Of a DNA stretch of 64,000 nt, positions 1-8,573 are shown one piece after another. How positions within the stretch are numbered: the first letter of the stretch is position 1; every line of letters starts with the position of its first letter. The notes under the pieces are model-generated. The model ran no database searches and was not told the DNA's origin. It saw nothing but the letters and a program-made list of their open reading frames with translations. Where the stretch lies: NCBI GenBank assembly GCA_023053545.1, contig JAKZAN010000063.1:1-64000 (forward strand), given 5' to 3'. Source of the DNA: Lepidurus packardi. Its lineage: Eukaryota > Arthropoda > Branchiopoda > Notostraca > Triopsidae. A program made the position numbers and the translations under genes.

Positions 1-1158
1 GGCGATGCTTTTAATGAACAAGAGTTCGTTATAACAAATGCGCGTGTGGTGGAATACAAAGCCCGTCAGAAAGAAATTCTAGAAAGAATGGCGCGCTCGC
101 TTGAGGCTGAAAACTTGGAAGATGTGAAAGCGTTGATCGAAGAGCTGGAAATTGCAGATCCAGAAACTGGCTCTAGAAATTGGACCGAGGTACGCCAATT
201 TAATTTGATGTTTGGTACAAAACTTGGCGCTTCCGCTGATACGGCAATGGATTTATACCTGCGTCCCGAAACAGCACAAGGAATATTTGTGAATTTCTTA
301 AACGTACAGAAATCAGGGCGTATGAAAGTTCCCTTTGGAATAGCCCAAACAGGTAAAGCCTTCCGAAATGAAATTGTAGCGCGTCAGTTTATTTTTAGAA
401 TGCGTGAATTCGAACAAATGGAAATGCAATTCTTCGTGCGTCCAGGAGAAGAAATGAAATATTATGATTATTGGAAACAGACGCGGTTGAACTGGCATTT
501 ATCGCTAGGATTAGGCGCCGAAAACTACCGATTCCACGACCATGAAAAGCTTGCGCATTATGCAAACGCCGCGGCCGATATCGAATTTAACTTCCCTTTT
601 GGCTTCAAAGAATTAGAAGGAATTCATTCCAGAACAGATTTCGATCTAAAAGCCCACGAACAATTTTCAGGAAGGAAACTGCAGTATTTTGATGCTGAAC
701 TAAATCAGAATTATACGCCTTATGTAGTGGAAACTTCAGTAGGTTTAGACAGAATGTTTTTGGCAGTTTTTTCAAAATCATTAAAAGAAGAAACATTGGA
801 AGATGGTTCATTGCGTACTGTCTTGCAATTGCCAGCTATACTTTCGCCAATAAAAGCGGCAGTTTTGCCATTGCTGAAAAAGGATGGTTTACCTGAAATT
901 GCGCATCAAATTATTGAAGATTTGAAATGGGATTTCAATGTAACTTATGATGAAAAAGACGCTGTGGGCAGAAGATACAGAAGACAAGATGCGCTGGGCA
1001 CTCCTTTTTGTATTACCGTAGATCATCAAACTCTTGAAGATCAAACCGTAACCATCCGACACCGCGATTCAATGCTACAAGACCGGGTCAAAATTAGTGC
1101 GCTGCACGACATTATCGACAATGCGGTAAATGTGAAGCATTGGCTGAAAAAAATGTAA
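1..1158 (+). CDS. glyS: glycine--tRNA ligase, 3' part (5' end outside window)
   Basis: Attaches glycine to tRNA-Gly in the cytoplasm. The reading frame is open from base 1, so the true start lies upstream; an internal GTG at 46 is not the start. Class II synthetase core signatures are visible: the motif 2 stretch GKAFRNEIVARQFIFRMREF, followed by a QMEMQFF segment, then ETSVGLDRMFLAVF (motif 3) and a C-terminal anticodon-binding domain ending in LHDIIDNAVNVKHWLKKM. This is the single-chain alpha2 type GlyRS usual in Bacteroidota, not the GlyQ/GlyS pair. A two-component cluster follows on the same strand 66 bp downstream. Confidence 0.95.
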   Translation, partial: GDAFNEQEFVITNARVVEYKARQKEILERMARSLEAENLEDVKALIEELEIADPETGSRNWTEVRQFNLMFGTKLGASADTAMDLYLRPETAQGIFVNFLNVQKSGRMKVPFGIAQTGKAFRNEIVARQFIFRMREFEQMEMQFFVRPGEEMKYYDYWKQTRLNWHLSLGLGAENYRFHDHEKLAHYANAAADIEFNFPFGFKELEGIHSRTDFDLKAHEQFSGRKLQYFDAELNQNYTPYVVETSVGLDRMFLAVFSKSLKEETLEDGSLRTVLQLPAILSPIKAAVLPLLKKDGLPEIAHQIIEDLKWDFNVTYDEKDAVGRRYRRQDALGTPFCITVDHQTLEDQTVTIRHRDSMLQDRVKISALHDIIDNAVNVKHWLKKM

Positions 1159-1224
1159 TATAGTATGCTGGTTTTTATGTTGTTATTATAAATTATTAAT
1201 TGGCGAAAAGCCAGCATTTCTATT

Positions 1225-1872
1225 TTGAAGCAGTTTCATTTATTAATCGTGGAAGACCATCCTTTAATGGTCGAAGCTTACAAATCGATTTTAAACGAAC
1301 TCCGTTTGAATGTCGTTCTTGATGTGGCAGAAAGTTGCGACGTAGCGGTTAAAAAATGTAAGGACATTACTTATGACCTCGCAATAATCGATCGGCGAAT
1401 TCCCGGGCAAGCAGAAGGGGACATAAAGAACGGGCTGGATGTTGCAAAGTATGTGGCGGCTTATTATAAAGATTGTAAAATAATGATTATTACCTCTTTT
1501 GCAGAGGCTTTCGTTCTATATGAAATTCAGCAGGATGTGCCAAAGGCTTCCATTTTGATAAAGACGGACATTGAACCAGCGGATTTTATTACTGCCATAA
1601 ACGAAGTGATTTCTGGAAAGATCTATTATAGCAAGACTGCAAAATTGAACCTGCAAAATTTATTGGGTCAGCGGGATTACTTAGACCTAATTAATAGAAA
1701 GATAATCACTTTGCTTGGGTCTGGCATACAAACCAAAAACCTTCCCAAACACATCAATATTTCAATTAGCTCAGTCGACAAGCGTAAAAATCAAATCAAA
1801 CGCTTCTTTAATATTGAGCAAGGATCTGACGAAGACATTATACGGGAAGCTAAACTTCGCAACTTAATTTAA
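1225..1872 (+). CDS. LuxR/NarL-like response regulator
   Basis: Predicted two-component response regulator, 215 aa. The receiver domain occupies about residues 1-125, with the acidic pocket VEDHP near residue 9, phosphoacceptor Asp56 (in AIIDRRIPG), the conserved Thr in IMIITSF and Lys in ILIKTD. The C-terminal 60 residues look like a diverged GerE/LuxR helix-turn-helix (INISISSVDKRKNQIKRFF). The start is a TTG, the only start that keeps the whole receiver strand 1. It lies just before a sensor kinase gene, its likely partner. The target genes are unknown. Confidence 0.85.
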   Translation: MKQFHLLIVEDHPLMVEAYKSILNELRLNVVLDVAESCDVAVKKCKDITYDLAIIDRRIPGQAEGDIKNGLDVAKYVAAYYKDCKIMIITSFAEAFVLYEIQQDVPKASILIKTDIEPADFITAINEVISGKIYYSKTAKLNLQNLLGQRDYLDLINRKIITLLGSGIQTKNLPKHINISISSVDKRKNQIKRFFNIEQGSDEDIIREAKLRNLI

Positions 1873-1936
1873 CGTTTTTTACAGAATTTCTGCAGCTATA
1901 ATTGTAAGATGTTTTTTAATTTAGGCAAAAATATTT

Positions 1937-3916
1937 TTGAAGAATTTTCTTATAATTTTGCTGTTTTTTTTGTGTTGCATATTTCGTAGTGCTGCGCAGA
2001 AAGGTGCGCATACAGACGCCCAAAGCCGGTTTGGAAGGGTCTTAAATGAATTGGATGGCGAAAAACAAAGCGAAACCTTTTCAAGGAGCGTGCCTTTACA
2101 ATTTCAGCCCGAGATTGGTTTGAAGGTAGTAGCCGAGCTGGAATATTTACGCCAATATTATACTACAATTGGCGACAGTGAATCCGCGGAAAAATGTTTA
2201 GAAGTTCAACTTGCCTATAAGCGTTCATCAAATGTGGGCCAATGTCAGGCACTTTTATATGCTTTGTGGGGAACATACTTTTTATCCCAAGAAGAACCCA
2301 CTTCGGCAATGTATTGTTTCAAAAAAGCATCGGAAAGCGAAATCTCTAGCCAATTACAAAAATCATGGTTGTGGGGAGAGCGGGCAAAAGCCGAAGCAAG
2401 CTTAGGTTTACTGTTTGAGGCACAAAATTCTGTTATACAGCAACTTACTCATGCAGCATTATCAGGAAATTCTAATTGTGAACAGAATGCTCGATTGGCT
2501 GCTAGCGAGATATTGTTTTTGATGGGCAACAATGAACTAGCTCTTAAATTTGTGCGTGTGGCAAGACGAAATCTTCATGAATCTAAAGAAGACAGCATCG
2601 CCGAGGCCAAATGCTCTTATAACATCGGATTTAATTACCTCAAGGAATATAACTTCGCAGCCGCTGAGCCTCACTTTGAGCGAGCCCGTAACAATTGCGG
2701 CGACAAAATGCCTGCAGATTTGTATGTGAAGATTATCGACAAGTGGGCTTATTGCAAATGGAAGTTAAAAAAACTACCCAATCCGTTATCTTATTGGAAT
2801 GAAACAAATATTTTTAGAAAGCAGAAACAATTTAGGGCAGGAAAACATTGGAATGCATTTTTCCTAGCAGAATATGAAGGCGCTAAAGGTAAATTTTTGC
2901 TTTCAAATCAATTTCTGGATGAGGCGCTGACTATTTCACGTAGAAAAAAGGATCCAGCTGCATTGCAGTTCATGCTAGGGCGTGCGGTGCAACTAGATAC
3001 AAGTAGCACAAGCAAGTATGGACAAGAATTCCTAACCAATGCGCGGTTTTTAGAATCGCAATACGAATTGATTCAGAAGAACCCGAATTTTTCTAAATAC
3101 CTTGTAGATACAGCTGTCTCAAAAAATTCCGCTTTCAAATCGGCGGTATATAATTACACGAAAATTGTCATCTTATTATTTGCAATCGCGATAATTCTGG
3201 TTTTAGTAGTGGTACAATATTCTACAAGACGTGTTCAATCGCGCAATCGCCTGCAGCAAACTAATGTCAGATTCATAAATGTGCTGCATGATCATTATGT
3301 GGCTATTTCCAAAATAAAAAAACAGGAACGCAGAGCCATAGCGATGGAACTCCATGACGATGTGATGAATAAGTTAAGCGCTTTGCGCCTTAGTTTCGAA
3401 TCCGATTTGCAACACAATAGCACTGATGAGCAATACAATTTGGTGCTGCTTCAATTGCAGAATGTTCAAGAAACCATTGAGGGACTGACAGCTAAAAAGG
3501 TGCCGGATTATTTTTCCAATCAATCTCAATTTCTGGAATTAATTTCTGACCTTATAAAAGAACAACGGGAAATCTCTCCAGCGCAGCTCGATCTGGATTA
3601 TGGAACTCAGAATTGGGACCGGTTATCAGAATTGGCTAAAATGCATATTTTCAGAATTATGCAAGAAGCATTGCAAAATTGTAATAAGCATGCAAAAGCA
3701 AGTTTTATTCGCATTAAATTTGAATTTACACCGACTGCTTTTAGATTCGAAATCGTTAATGACGGCTCGAAATTGAAAATAGATCAAAAATTTGGTGGCA
3801 TAGGCCTACTAAACATCAATGAACGCGTGGCAATTTTAAATGGAACTTTAGCCAGTGCACATTATAGAAGCGGATTTTTTACGATTGCTTTTGAAATTCC
3901 GTATGATATAATTTAA
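1937..3916 (+). CDS. TPR-containing sensor histidine kinase (HisKA_3/NarX type)
   Basis: Membrane sensor kinase, 659 aa. A signal peptide (MKNFLIILLFFLCCIFRSAAQ) leads into a periplasmic helical region with TPR-like repeats (about residues 60-390), then one membrane span (about 408-428), a HisKA_3 dimerisation domain with H-box AIAMELHDDVMNKL (His473) and a C-terminal HATPase with N-box EALQNCNKHAKA and G-box GGIGLLNINERV. Such kinases normally phosphorylate LuxR-type regulators, and one lies 64 bp upstream. The start is TTG; no ATG start preserves the signal peptide. The signal sensed is not evident. Confidence 0.85.
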   Translation: MKNFLIILLFFLCCIFRSAAQKGAHTDAQSRFGRVLNELDGEKQSETFSRSVPLQFQPEIGLKVVAELEYLRQYYTTIGDSESAEKCLEVQLAYKRSSNVGQCQALLYALWGTYFLSQEEPTSAMYCFKKASESEISSQLQKSWLWGERAKAEASLGLLFEAQNSVIQQLTHAALSGNSNCEQNARLAASEILFLMGNNELALKFVRVARRNLHESKEDSIAEAKCSYNIGFNYLKEYNFAAAEPHFERARNNCGDKMPADLYVKIIDKWAYCKWKLKKLPNPLSYWNETNIFRKQKQFRAGKHWNAFFLAEYEGAKGKFLLSNQFLDEALTISRRKKDPAALQFMLGRAVQLDTSSTSKYGQEFLTNARFLESQYELIQKNPNFSKYLVDTAVSKNSAFKSAVYNYTKIVILLFAIAIILVLVVVQYSTRRVQSRNRLQQTNVRFINVLHDHYVAISKIKKQERRAIAMELHDDVMNKLSALRLSFESDLQHNSTDEQYNLVLLQLQNVQETIEGLTAKKVPDYFSNQSQFLELISDLIKEQREISPAQLDLDYGTQNWDRLSELAKMHIFRIMQEALQNCNKHAKASFIRIKFEFTPTAFRFEIVNDGSKLKIDQKFGGIGLLNINERVAILNGTLASAHYRSGFFTIAFEIPYDII

Positions 3917-3976
3917 GATAATGTGCGGAAAAACCGCAATCTGTTTTTTATGAATAAGTTTTAATTTTAAGGAAAA

Positions 3977-4579
3977 ATGAAAGCACTCCTAATTTTTTTG
4001 ATTTTCCCAGTTTTTCTTTTTTCGCAGGTCCAGCCCACTATTGATGGGTTGCCTAGGCCTTTGCTTGATGCTGAAAAAATGGAAGATGTTTCTTGGTTTA
4101 GCCATGAGCAAGATCGGAAAAGCAGGTGTATCAAATGGTATGATGTCGACCAACTGGCTGCTAGACAGATTAGCATTGCAGTTCGTGATTCGCTTATTGC
4201 AGAAGGTTATGAAGAAATTCCTAGTAGAAATGGCGCTTTATACCCTTTGATTACCATGACGCTAAATTGGAAAGAATATGATTTTGAAATCCGACCAGAC
4301 CTCAATTGCCTTGTAGTAATTGACCAAAATTGTATGGAAAAATTAGGAAGGAAGGATCAACAGCAAGTACTTGTTAATGGAAATAGAGTGTCTGTATTGA
4401 GAAGAACTCCAGTTTATTTGAATACTATTGGTTATAGCCTGGATACGGAGGTGGGGAGCAAAAATGCGGTTGGAAAGCAATTTTTTAGAGGCTTTAACTG
4501 GATTTTCGATTATGGAAATCGCAAAATTTATTGTAAGAAAAATTTATTATGCCTCAGCCTGAATGAAATTTATCACTAA
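3977..4579 (+). CDS. small secreted protein of unknown function
   Basis: 200 aa with a clear signal peptide (MKALLIFLIFPVFLFSQ), so probably periplasmic or surface exposed. I do not recognise a family with certainty. The tail (VGKQFFRGFNWIFDYGNRKIYCKKN) resembles the C-terminal strand pattern of the retropepsin-like aspartyl proteases common in Bacteroidota, but there is no DTG catalytic motif, so protease activity is not supported. The gene sits between two sensor kinases and overlaps the start of the second by 17 bp. This suggests translational coupling and perhaps a role as a sensory accessory protein (inference). Confidence 0.6.
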   Translation: MKALLIFLIFPVFLFSQVQPTIDGLPRPLLDAEKMEDVSWFSHEQDRKSRCIKWYDVDQLAARQISIAVRDSLIAEGYEEIPSRNGALYPLITMTLNWKEYDFEIRPDLNCLVVIDQNCMEKLGRKDQQQVLVNGNRVSVLRRTPVYLNTIGYSLDTEVGSKNAVGKQFFRGFNWIFDYGNRKIYCKKNLLCLSLNEIYH

Positions 4580-6500
4580 AAAGGAAAAATCGACGGTATT
4601 GTACGGCTTGCTTGTTGTGTCATTGTTCGCACTATCGGTGAGCAGTTATTTTGCGTATGATATTTTCAGCGAACTTATAAACTCCTCTAATAACTGGCAA
4701 AAAATAGATTTTATTGAGGAGCTCAATTACAATGCTGCGCCGATGTCGATTCCAAATCATCGTATTTTTGCAAATACAAGTATTCAATTAGCATCAAGTG
4801 ACATGCTGCATCGTTCGAATTCTAACGCAAAGGGGCTGGCAGAAAATGCTGCAACTTTTGCCGATACGCAGCCAGATCGTGCTTTTGAGCGCTTTGTTAC
4901 TGCTGAAAGAATGTTTCAGATGCAAAACAAGTTGCCAGAACGAGCGGCAGCGCACATCAATATGGCGTTAATCTACTTTGATGCATCTAATTTTTATCGA
5001 GCTGAAGAAGTGTTGTTGCGTGTTCAGCATTATCTGCCACAGCAGTATAGTACTGAACATTACGTTTGCTATCTGATTTTGGGAGCTATTTATGATGAAT
5101 CTAAAAAGTTTGATAAAGCCATATATGTTTATGAGCAAGCGCTTAAATTATCCAATGGAAAACCGGAATCTGAACTGTTTTTAAGATTCAATGCCATGCG
5201 CAATATCGCTCTTGTTAAGCGGAAGCAATCGCTTTTTGCCGAATCTGATGCTCTTTTGCAAGTTGCTTTGGAAAACGATAAACTGCACAAGCAATTTCCG
5301 AAATTATATTGTGCTATTTTAAGTAGCCGGGCTGCAGGTTACACGAGCACTCAAAAACATTGGGAAGCCAAGCAAGACCTAGATCAAGCTCATGCGATTC
5401 TAGATTCCTTGGGTCTAATGCCAGAGTTAATAGGTGTTAATTTACAGCTGGCGGATTTTTACGCTTGGAAAGGGGATACGATATCTGCTTTAGACCTATC
5501 CCGGAAAAGTTACAAAACAGCAAAGATTTATGGAAATGCCGACCAATCACCTCTGGCGATAAAATCGTTAATAGCACATGCAAACCGTAAATCTCCTGAA
5601 GCTGTTTCTGACTTGATGCAACAACATGACAGTCTAATTCGTGAAAAGAATTCGCGCATTAGCCGCCTTAATAGTTTGTTTTATAAAGCTGAAAACATTG
5701 TTGATAATCCAAAAACCATCATTTTCCGAGGTTTATTAGCTGGTATTTCATCACTTTTAATTCTAATTATCATCCTTTTTGCGGTTGCTTTAATAAACTT
5801 TAATAACAACCAGCTTTTTCTACAATATCATTTGGAGAAAGGCAACCAGGCGGTGTGTGAAACGATCAATGAAAATCAAATCACGTTAGAGCATTCCCTT
5901 GTCGAAGAACAAAATAGAATAAAAAGTAAACTAAAAATTTCGGTCGCAGCACAGCTGAAGCAGGCGCAAATGTTACTTCAAAATCAATTGTCAGATCAAA
6001 GCGATGGTGCAGCGAAAATGAGCGCTTTTTCAAAGTCAATTCGTCAAGCGGAGAATGCTGTTCGAGAAATTGCGCATGAACTTAGTGATGAGCACATCAA
6101 CAACACTAATAATTTTACGCTAATACTGCGGGATCTCCTCGACGTGCATCAGGAAATTTCATCTTGCCACATTCAATATTATTGTTGTCCTGCAATCGAT
6201 TGGAATACAGCGCCATTACTGACCAGAATGCACCTCTATTTTATAATTCAGCGGATTGTTCAAAACGCCTATTTGCATGGAAAAGCAGCCAATATTTTTG
6301 TAGACATATCTGCGGATCACGTCAATAGTCTCGCCATTAACATTCACGACGATGGTGTCGGATTTGACGTTGCCAAGATGCGAAAAAGAGCTGGTCTTCG
6401 AAATGTTTATGATCGACTACGGGCAATAAACGGCACAATCGAAATTCTTTCCAAAGTCAATGTTGGCACTACGGTTGCAATTGAAATTGAAATGGTCTAG
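4563..6500 (+). CDS. TPR-containing histidine kinase-like protein lacking the H-box His
   Basis: 645 aa. Layout: an N-terminal membrane anchor (about 11-32), TPR-like repeats (about 95-350), a second membrane span (about 385-408), a HisKA_3-like coiled coil and a C-terminal HATPase (QRIVQNAYLHGKA N-box, DDGVGFD, AGLRNVYDRLRAING). In the H-box the expected RIAxxLHD reads RIKSKLKIS, so Lys458 replaces the phosphoacceptor His and the following Asp is Ile. The ATP-binding half looks intact. It could be a pseudokinase or a heterodimer partner of the kinase encoded at 1937-3916 (inference). It ends 9 bp before the convergent thiL. Confidence 0.75.
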   Translation: MKFITKKEKSTVLYGLLVVSLFALSVSSYFAYDIFSELINSSNNWQKIDFIEELNYNAAPMSIPNHRIFANTSIQLASSDMLHRSNSNAKGLAENAATFADTQPDRAFERFVTAERMFQMQNKLPERAAAHINMALIYFDASNFYRAEEVLLRVQHYLPQQYSTEHYVCYLILGAIYDESKKFDKAIYVYEQALKLSNGKPESELFLRFNAMRNIALVKRKQSLFAESDALLQVALENDKLHKQFPKLYCAILSSRAAGYTSTQKHWEAKQDLDQAHAILDSLGLMPELIGVNLQLADFYAWKGDTISALDLSRKSYKTAKIYGNADQSPLAIKSLIAHANRKSPEAVSDLMQQHDSLIREKNSRISRLNSLFYKAENIVDNPKTIIFRGLLAGISSLLILIIILFAVALINFNNNQLFLQYHLEKGNQAVCETINENQITLEHSLVEEQNRIKSKLKISVAAQLKQAQMLLQNQLSDQSDGAAKMSAFSKSIRQAENAVREIAHELSDEHINNTNNFTLILRDLLDVHQEISSCHIQYYCCPAIDWNTAPLLTRMHLYFIIQRIVQNAYLHGKAANIFVDISADHVNSLAINIHDDGVGFDVAKMRKRAGLRNVYDRLRAINGTIEILSKVNVGTTVAIEIEMV

Positions 6501-6509
6501 TGCCAAAAA

Positions 6510-7559
6510 CTAGTCATTTCCAAGCGCATTCCAACCCCTTGCTTTTAAAGCAATTTTTGTGTCAGCGCGCGTAATCAAGTGAATGCCTTCGCTTTCTTTT
6601 GCCATGTGGCCAATCACTGTGAAATTTGGATTGGCTTTAATTTTATCGAAATCGTTAATGGAAATGGTAAAAAGCAATTCATAATCTTCGCCGCCATTAA
6701 TCGCAACGGTTGTCGAATCAATATTAAATTCTTCACAAACACTAATTAATTGCGGGTCAAGCGGTAGTTTATCTTCGTATAAATTGCACCCTACACCAGA
6801 CTTTTTGCACAAATGCATGATTTCTGAAGACAATCCATCAGAAATATCAATCATCGAGGTGGGTTTCACCTCTAAGGCATGCAATAAAGTGCGGATATCA
6901 GTCCGTGCTTCAGGTTTTAGTTGTCGCTCAATTAAGTACGTATACGCGTCAAGATCGGGTTGTGAATTGGGGTTTACGTTATACACTTGTTTCTCCCGTT
7001 CCAAAACCTGCAAGCCCATATACGCAGCGCCAATATCACCAGAAACAACCAATAAATCGGTTTCGGTGGCGCCATCTCTATAAACCAATTCTGATTCGTC
7101 AGCTTCTCCAATGGCAGTTATACTAATAATTAATCCTTTTTGCGAAGATGTCGTGTCGCCGCCAACCACATCAACTTTATATTGATTTGCGGCAAGCGTG
7201 ATGCCTTCGTAAAATTCCTCTAATGCTTCCAAAGGAAATCGGTTGGAAACAGCAACCGATACGGTTATCTGCGTTGGCTTTGCATTCATCGCGCAGATGT
7301 CAGACAAATTCACAACCACGGATTTGTAGCCCAAATGTTTTAGCGGCATATAAGCCAAATCAAAATGAACACCTTCAATTAGTAAATCGGTTGAGACAAC
7401 CGCTTTTCGATCTTTAAAGTCCAAAACCGCTGCATCGTCGCCAATCCCTTTTAAGGTTGAAGGTTGTTGCATTACAAAGTGCTTGGTCAAGTGATCAATA
7501 AGTCCAAACTCTCCTAATTGGGCGATGGATGTGCGTTGTGGTGTTTTGTCTTCCAACAT
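6510..7559 (-). CDS. thiL: thiamine-monophosphate kinase
   Basis: Phosphorylates thiamine monophosphate to thiamine pyrophosphate using ATP. The PurM-like fold is visible: GIGDDAAVLDF near the N-terminus, STDLLIEGVHFDLAYM (metal/substrate binding), VGGDTTSS, then DISDGLSSEI and GGEDYELLFTI. I start at the internal ATG (MLEDKTPQRTS), which matches family length. An upstream ATG at 7601 would add 14 residues, but that stretch contains a good promoter -7 box (CAAATGTA on the plus strand at 7577-7584), so it is more likely untranslated. It is a monocistronic gene convergent with the kinase cluster. Confidence 0.92.
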   Translation of the reverse strand: MLEDKTPQRTSIAQLGEFGLIDHLTKHFVMQQPSTLKGIGDDAAVLDFKDRKAVVSTDLLIEGVHFDLAYMPLKHLGYKSVVVNLSDICAMNAKPTQITVSVAVSNRFPLEALEEFYEGITLAANQYKVDVVGGDTTSSQKGLIISITAIGEADESELVYRDGATETDLLVVSGDIGAAYMGLQVLEREKQVYNVNPNSQPDLDAYTYLIERQLKPEARTDIRTLLHALEVKPTSMIDISDGLSSEIMHLCKKSGVGCNLYEDKLPLDPQLISVCEEFNIDSTTVAINGGEDYELLFTISINDFDKIKANPNFTVIGHMAKESEGIHLITRADTKIALKARGWNALGND

Positions 7560-7576
7560 GGTTTTTAAGATTTGTG

Positions 7577-7584
7577 CAAATGTA
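7577..7584 (-). promoter_or_regulatory. TAnnTTTG -7 box for thiL
   Basis: On the minus strand this reads TACATTTG, the Bacteroidota sigma-A -7 consensus TAnnTTTG. It lies about 18 nt before the ATG at 7559, leaving a short leader. It decides in favour of the internal start of thiL. Confidence 0.55.
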
Positions 7585-7693
7585 CGAACAACAGCAAACA
7601 TTTCGACTGGTTTAATAGCGCAATAATATTTTGTGAGAAGTTGCGCACATATTCATAAATCTGTTATATTGCGCCTTCCAATATGAAATAAAT

Positions 7694-8572
7694 ATGATGA
7701 AGCTACAAATTTCCAATCTTAGTAAAACTTACAGCAATGGCGTTAAAGCCCTTGATAATCTCAATCTCGAAATTGGCTCTGGAATGTTTGGGCTTTTGGG
7801 TCCAAACGGCGCTGGCAAATCGTCTTTGATGCGAACCATTGCAACGCTTCAAAAGCCAGATTCTGGAACCGTCGAATTTGAAGGAATTAATGTGCTGGAA
7901 GATCAAATGTCTCTGCGAAAAATTCTCGGTTATTTGCCGCAGGAATTTGGCGTATACCCAAACATGTCTGCAGAACGATTATTGGACTATTTGGCACGTC
8001 TGAAAGGACTTTCTATAAAATCTGAACGTAAGGAGTTGGTGAAAAAAGTATTGGAAGTAACCAATTTATATGACCAAAGACATAAAAGCGTCAGCGGTTA
8101 TTCTGGTGGGATGAAACAGCGTTTTGGAATTGCGCAATTGCTACTCAACAATCCAAAATTAATTATTGTTGATGAGCCCACAGCGGGACTTGATCCAGCG
8201 GAGCGTCACCGTTTTCTGAACGTTTTACGGGAAATCGGAACCAATCATACCGTGATTTTCTCCACACACATTGTAGACGATGTGAAAGAGTTGTGTACGG
8301 AAATGGCAATTCTTAATGGCGGTAGAATATTAACGCAAGGCACACCCGAGCAAGCAGAAGCGAGTTTGAAAGGCCAAATATGGACTAAAATTATTGAGCG
8401 TTCTGAGTTGGAACAATACGAAAAGGAATTCAATGTAATATCTTCTCGTTACAACCAAGACAATACTTTAAACATCAAGGTGCACAACGTAGACAAACCA
8501 GATGATTCCTTCATCAATGCAGCACCCCAGTTGGAAGATGTTTATTTTGTAGCCCTAAAAAACGACCGATAG
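7694..8572 (+). CDS. ABC transporter ATP-binding protein
   Basis: Cytoplasmic ATPase subunit of an ABC-2 type transporter, 292 aa. All nucleotide-binding motifs are present: Walker A GPNGAGKSS, the Q-loop in LPQEFGV, signature YSGGMKQR, Walker B LIIVDEPTAGLD and the H-loop STHIV. The stop codon is one base from the ATG of the membrane subunit at 8574, so the two form an operon. Two ATGs are adjacent (7694 and 7697); either could be used. The substrate is not evident; homologues pair with permease-M1 peptidase fusions. Confidence 0.9.
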   Translation: MMKLQISNLSKTYSNGVKALDNLNLEIGSGMFGLLGPNGAGKSSLMRTIATLQKPDSGTVEFEGINVLEDQMSLRKILGYLPQEFGVYPNMSAERLLDYLARLKGLSIKSERKELVKKVLEVTNLYDQRHKSVSGYSGGMKQRFGIAQLLLNNPKLIIVDEPTAGLDPAERHRFLNVLREIGTNHTVIFSTHIVDDVKELCTEMAILNGGRILTQGTPEQAEASLKGQIWTKIIERSELEQYEKEFNVISSRYNQDNTLNIKVHNVDKPDDSFINAAPQLEDVYFVALKNDR

Positions 8573-8573
8573 T

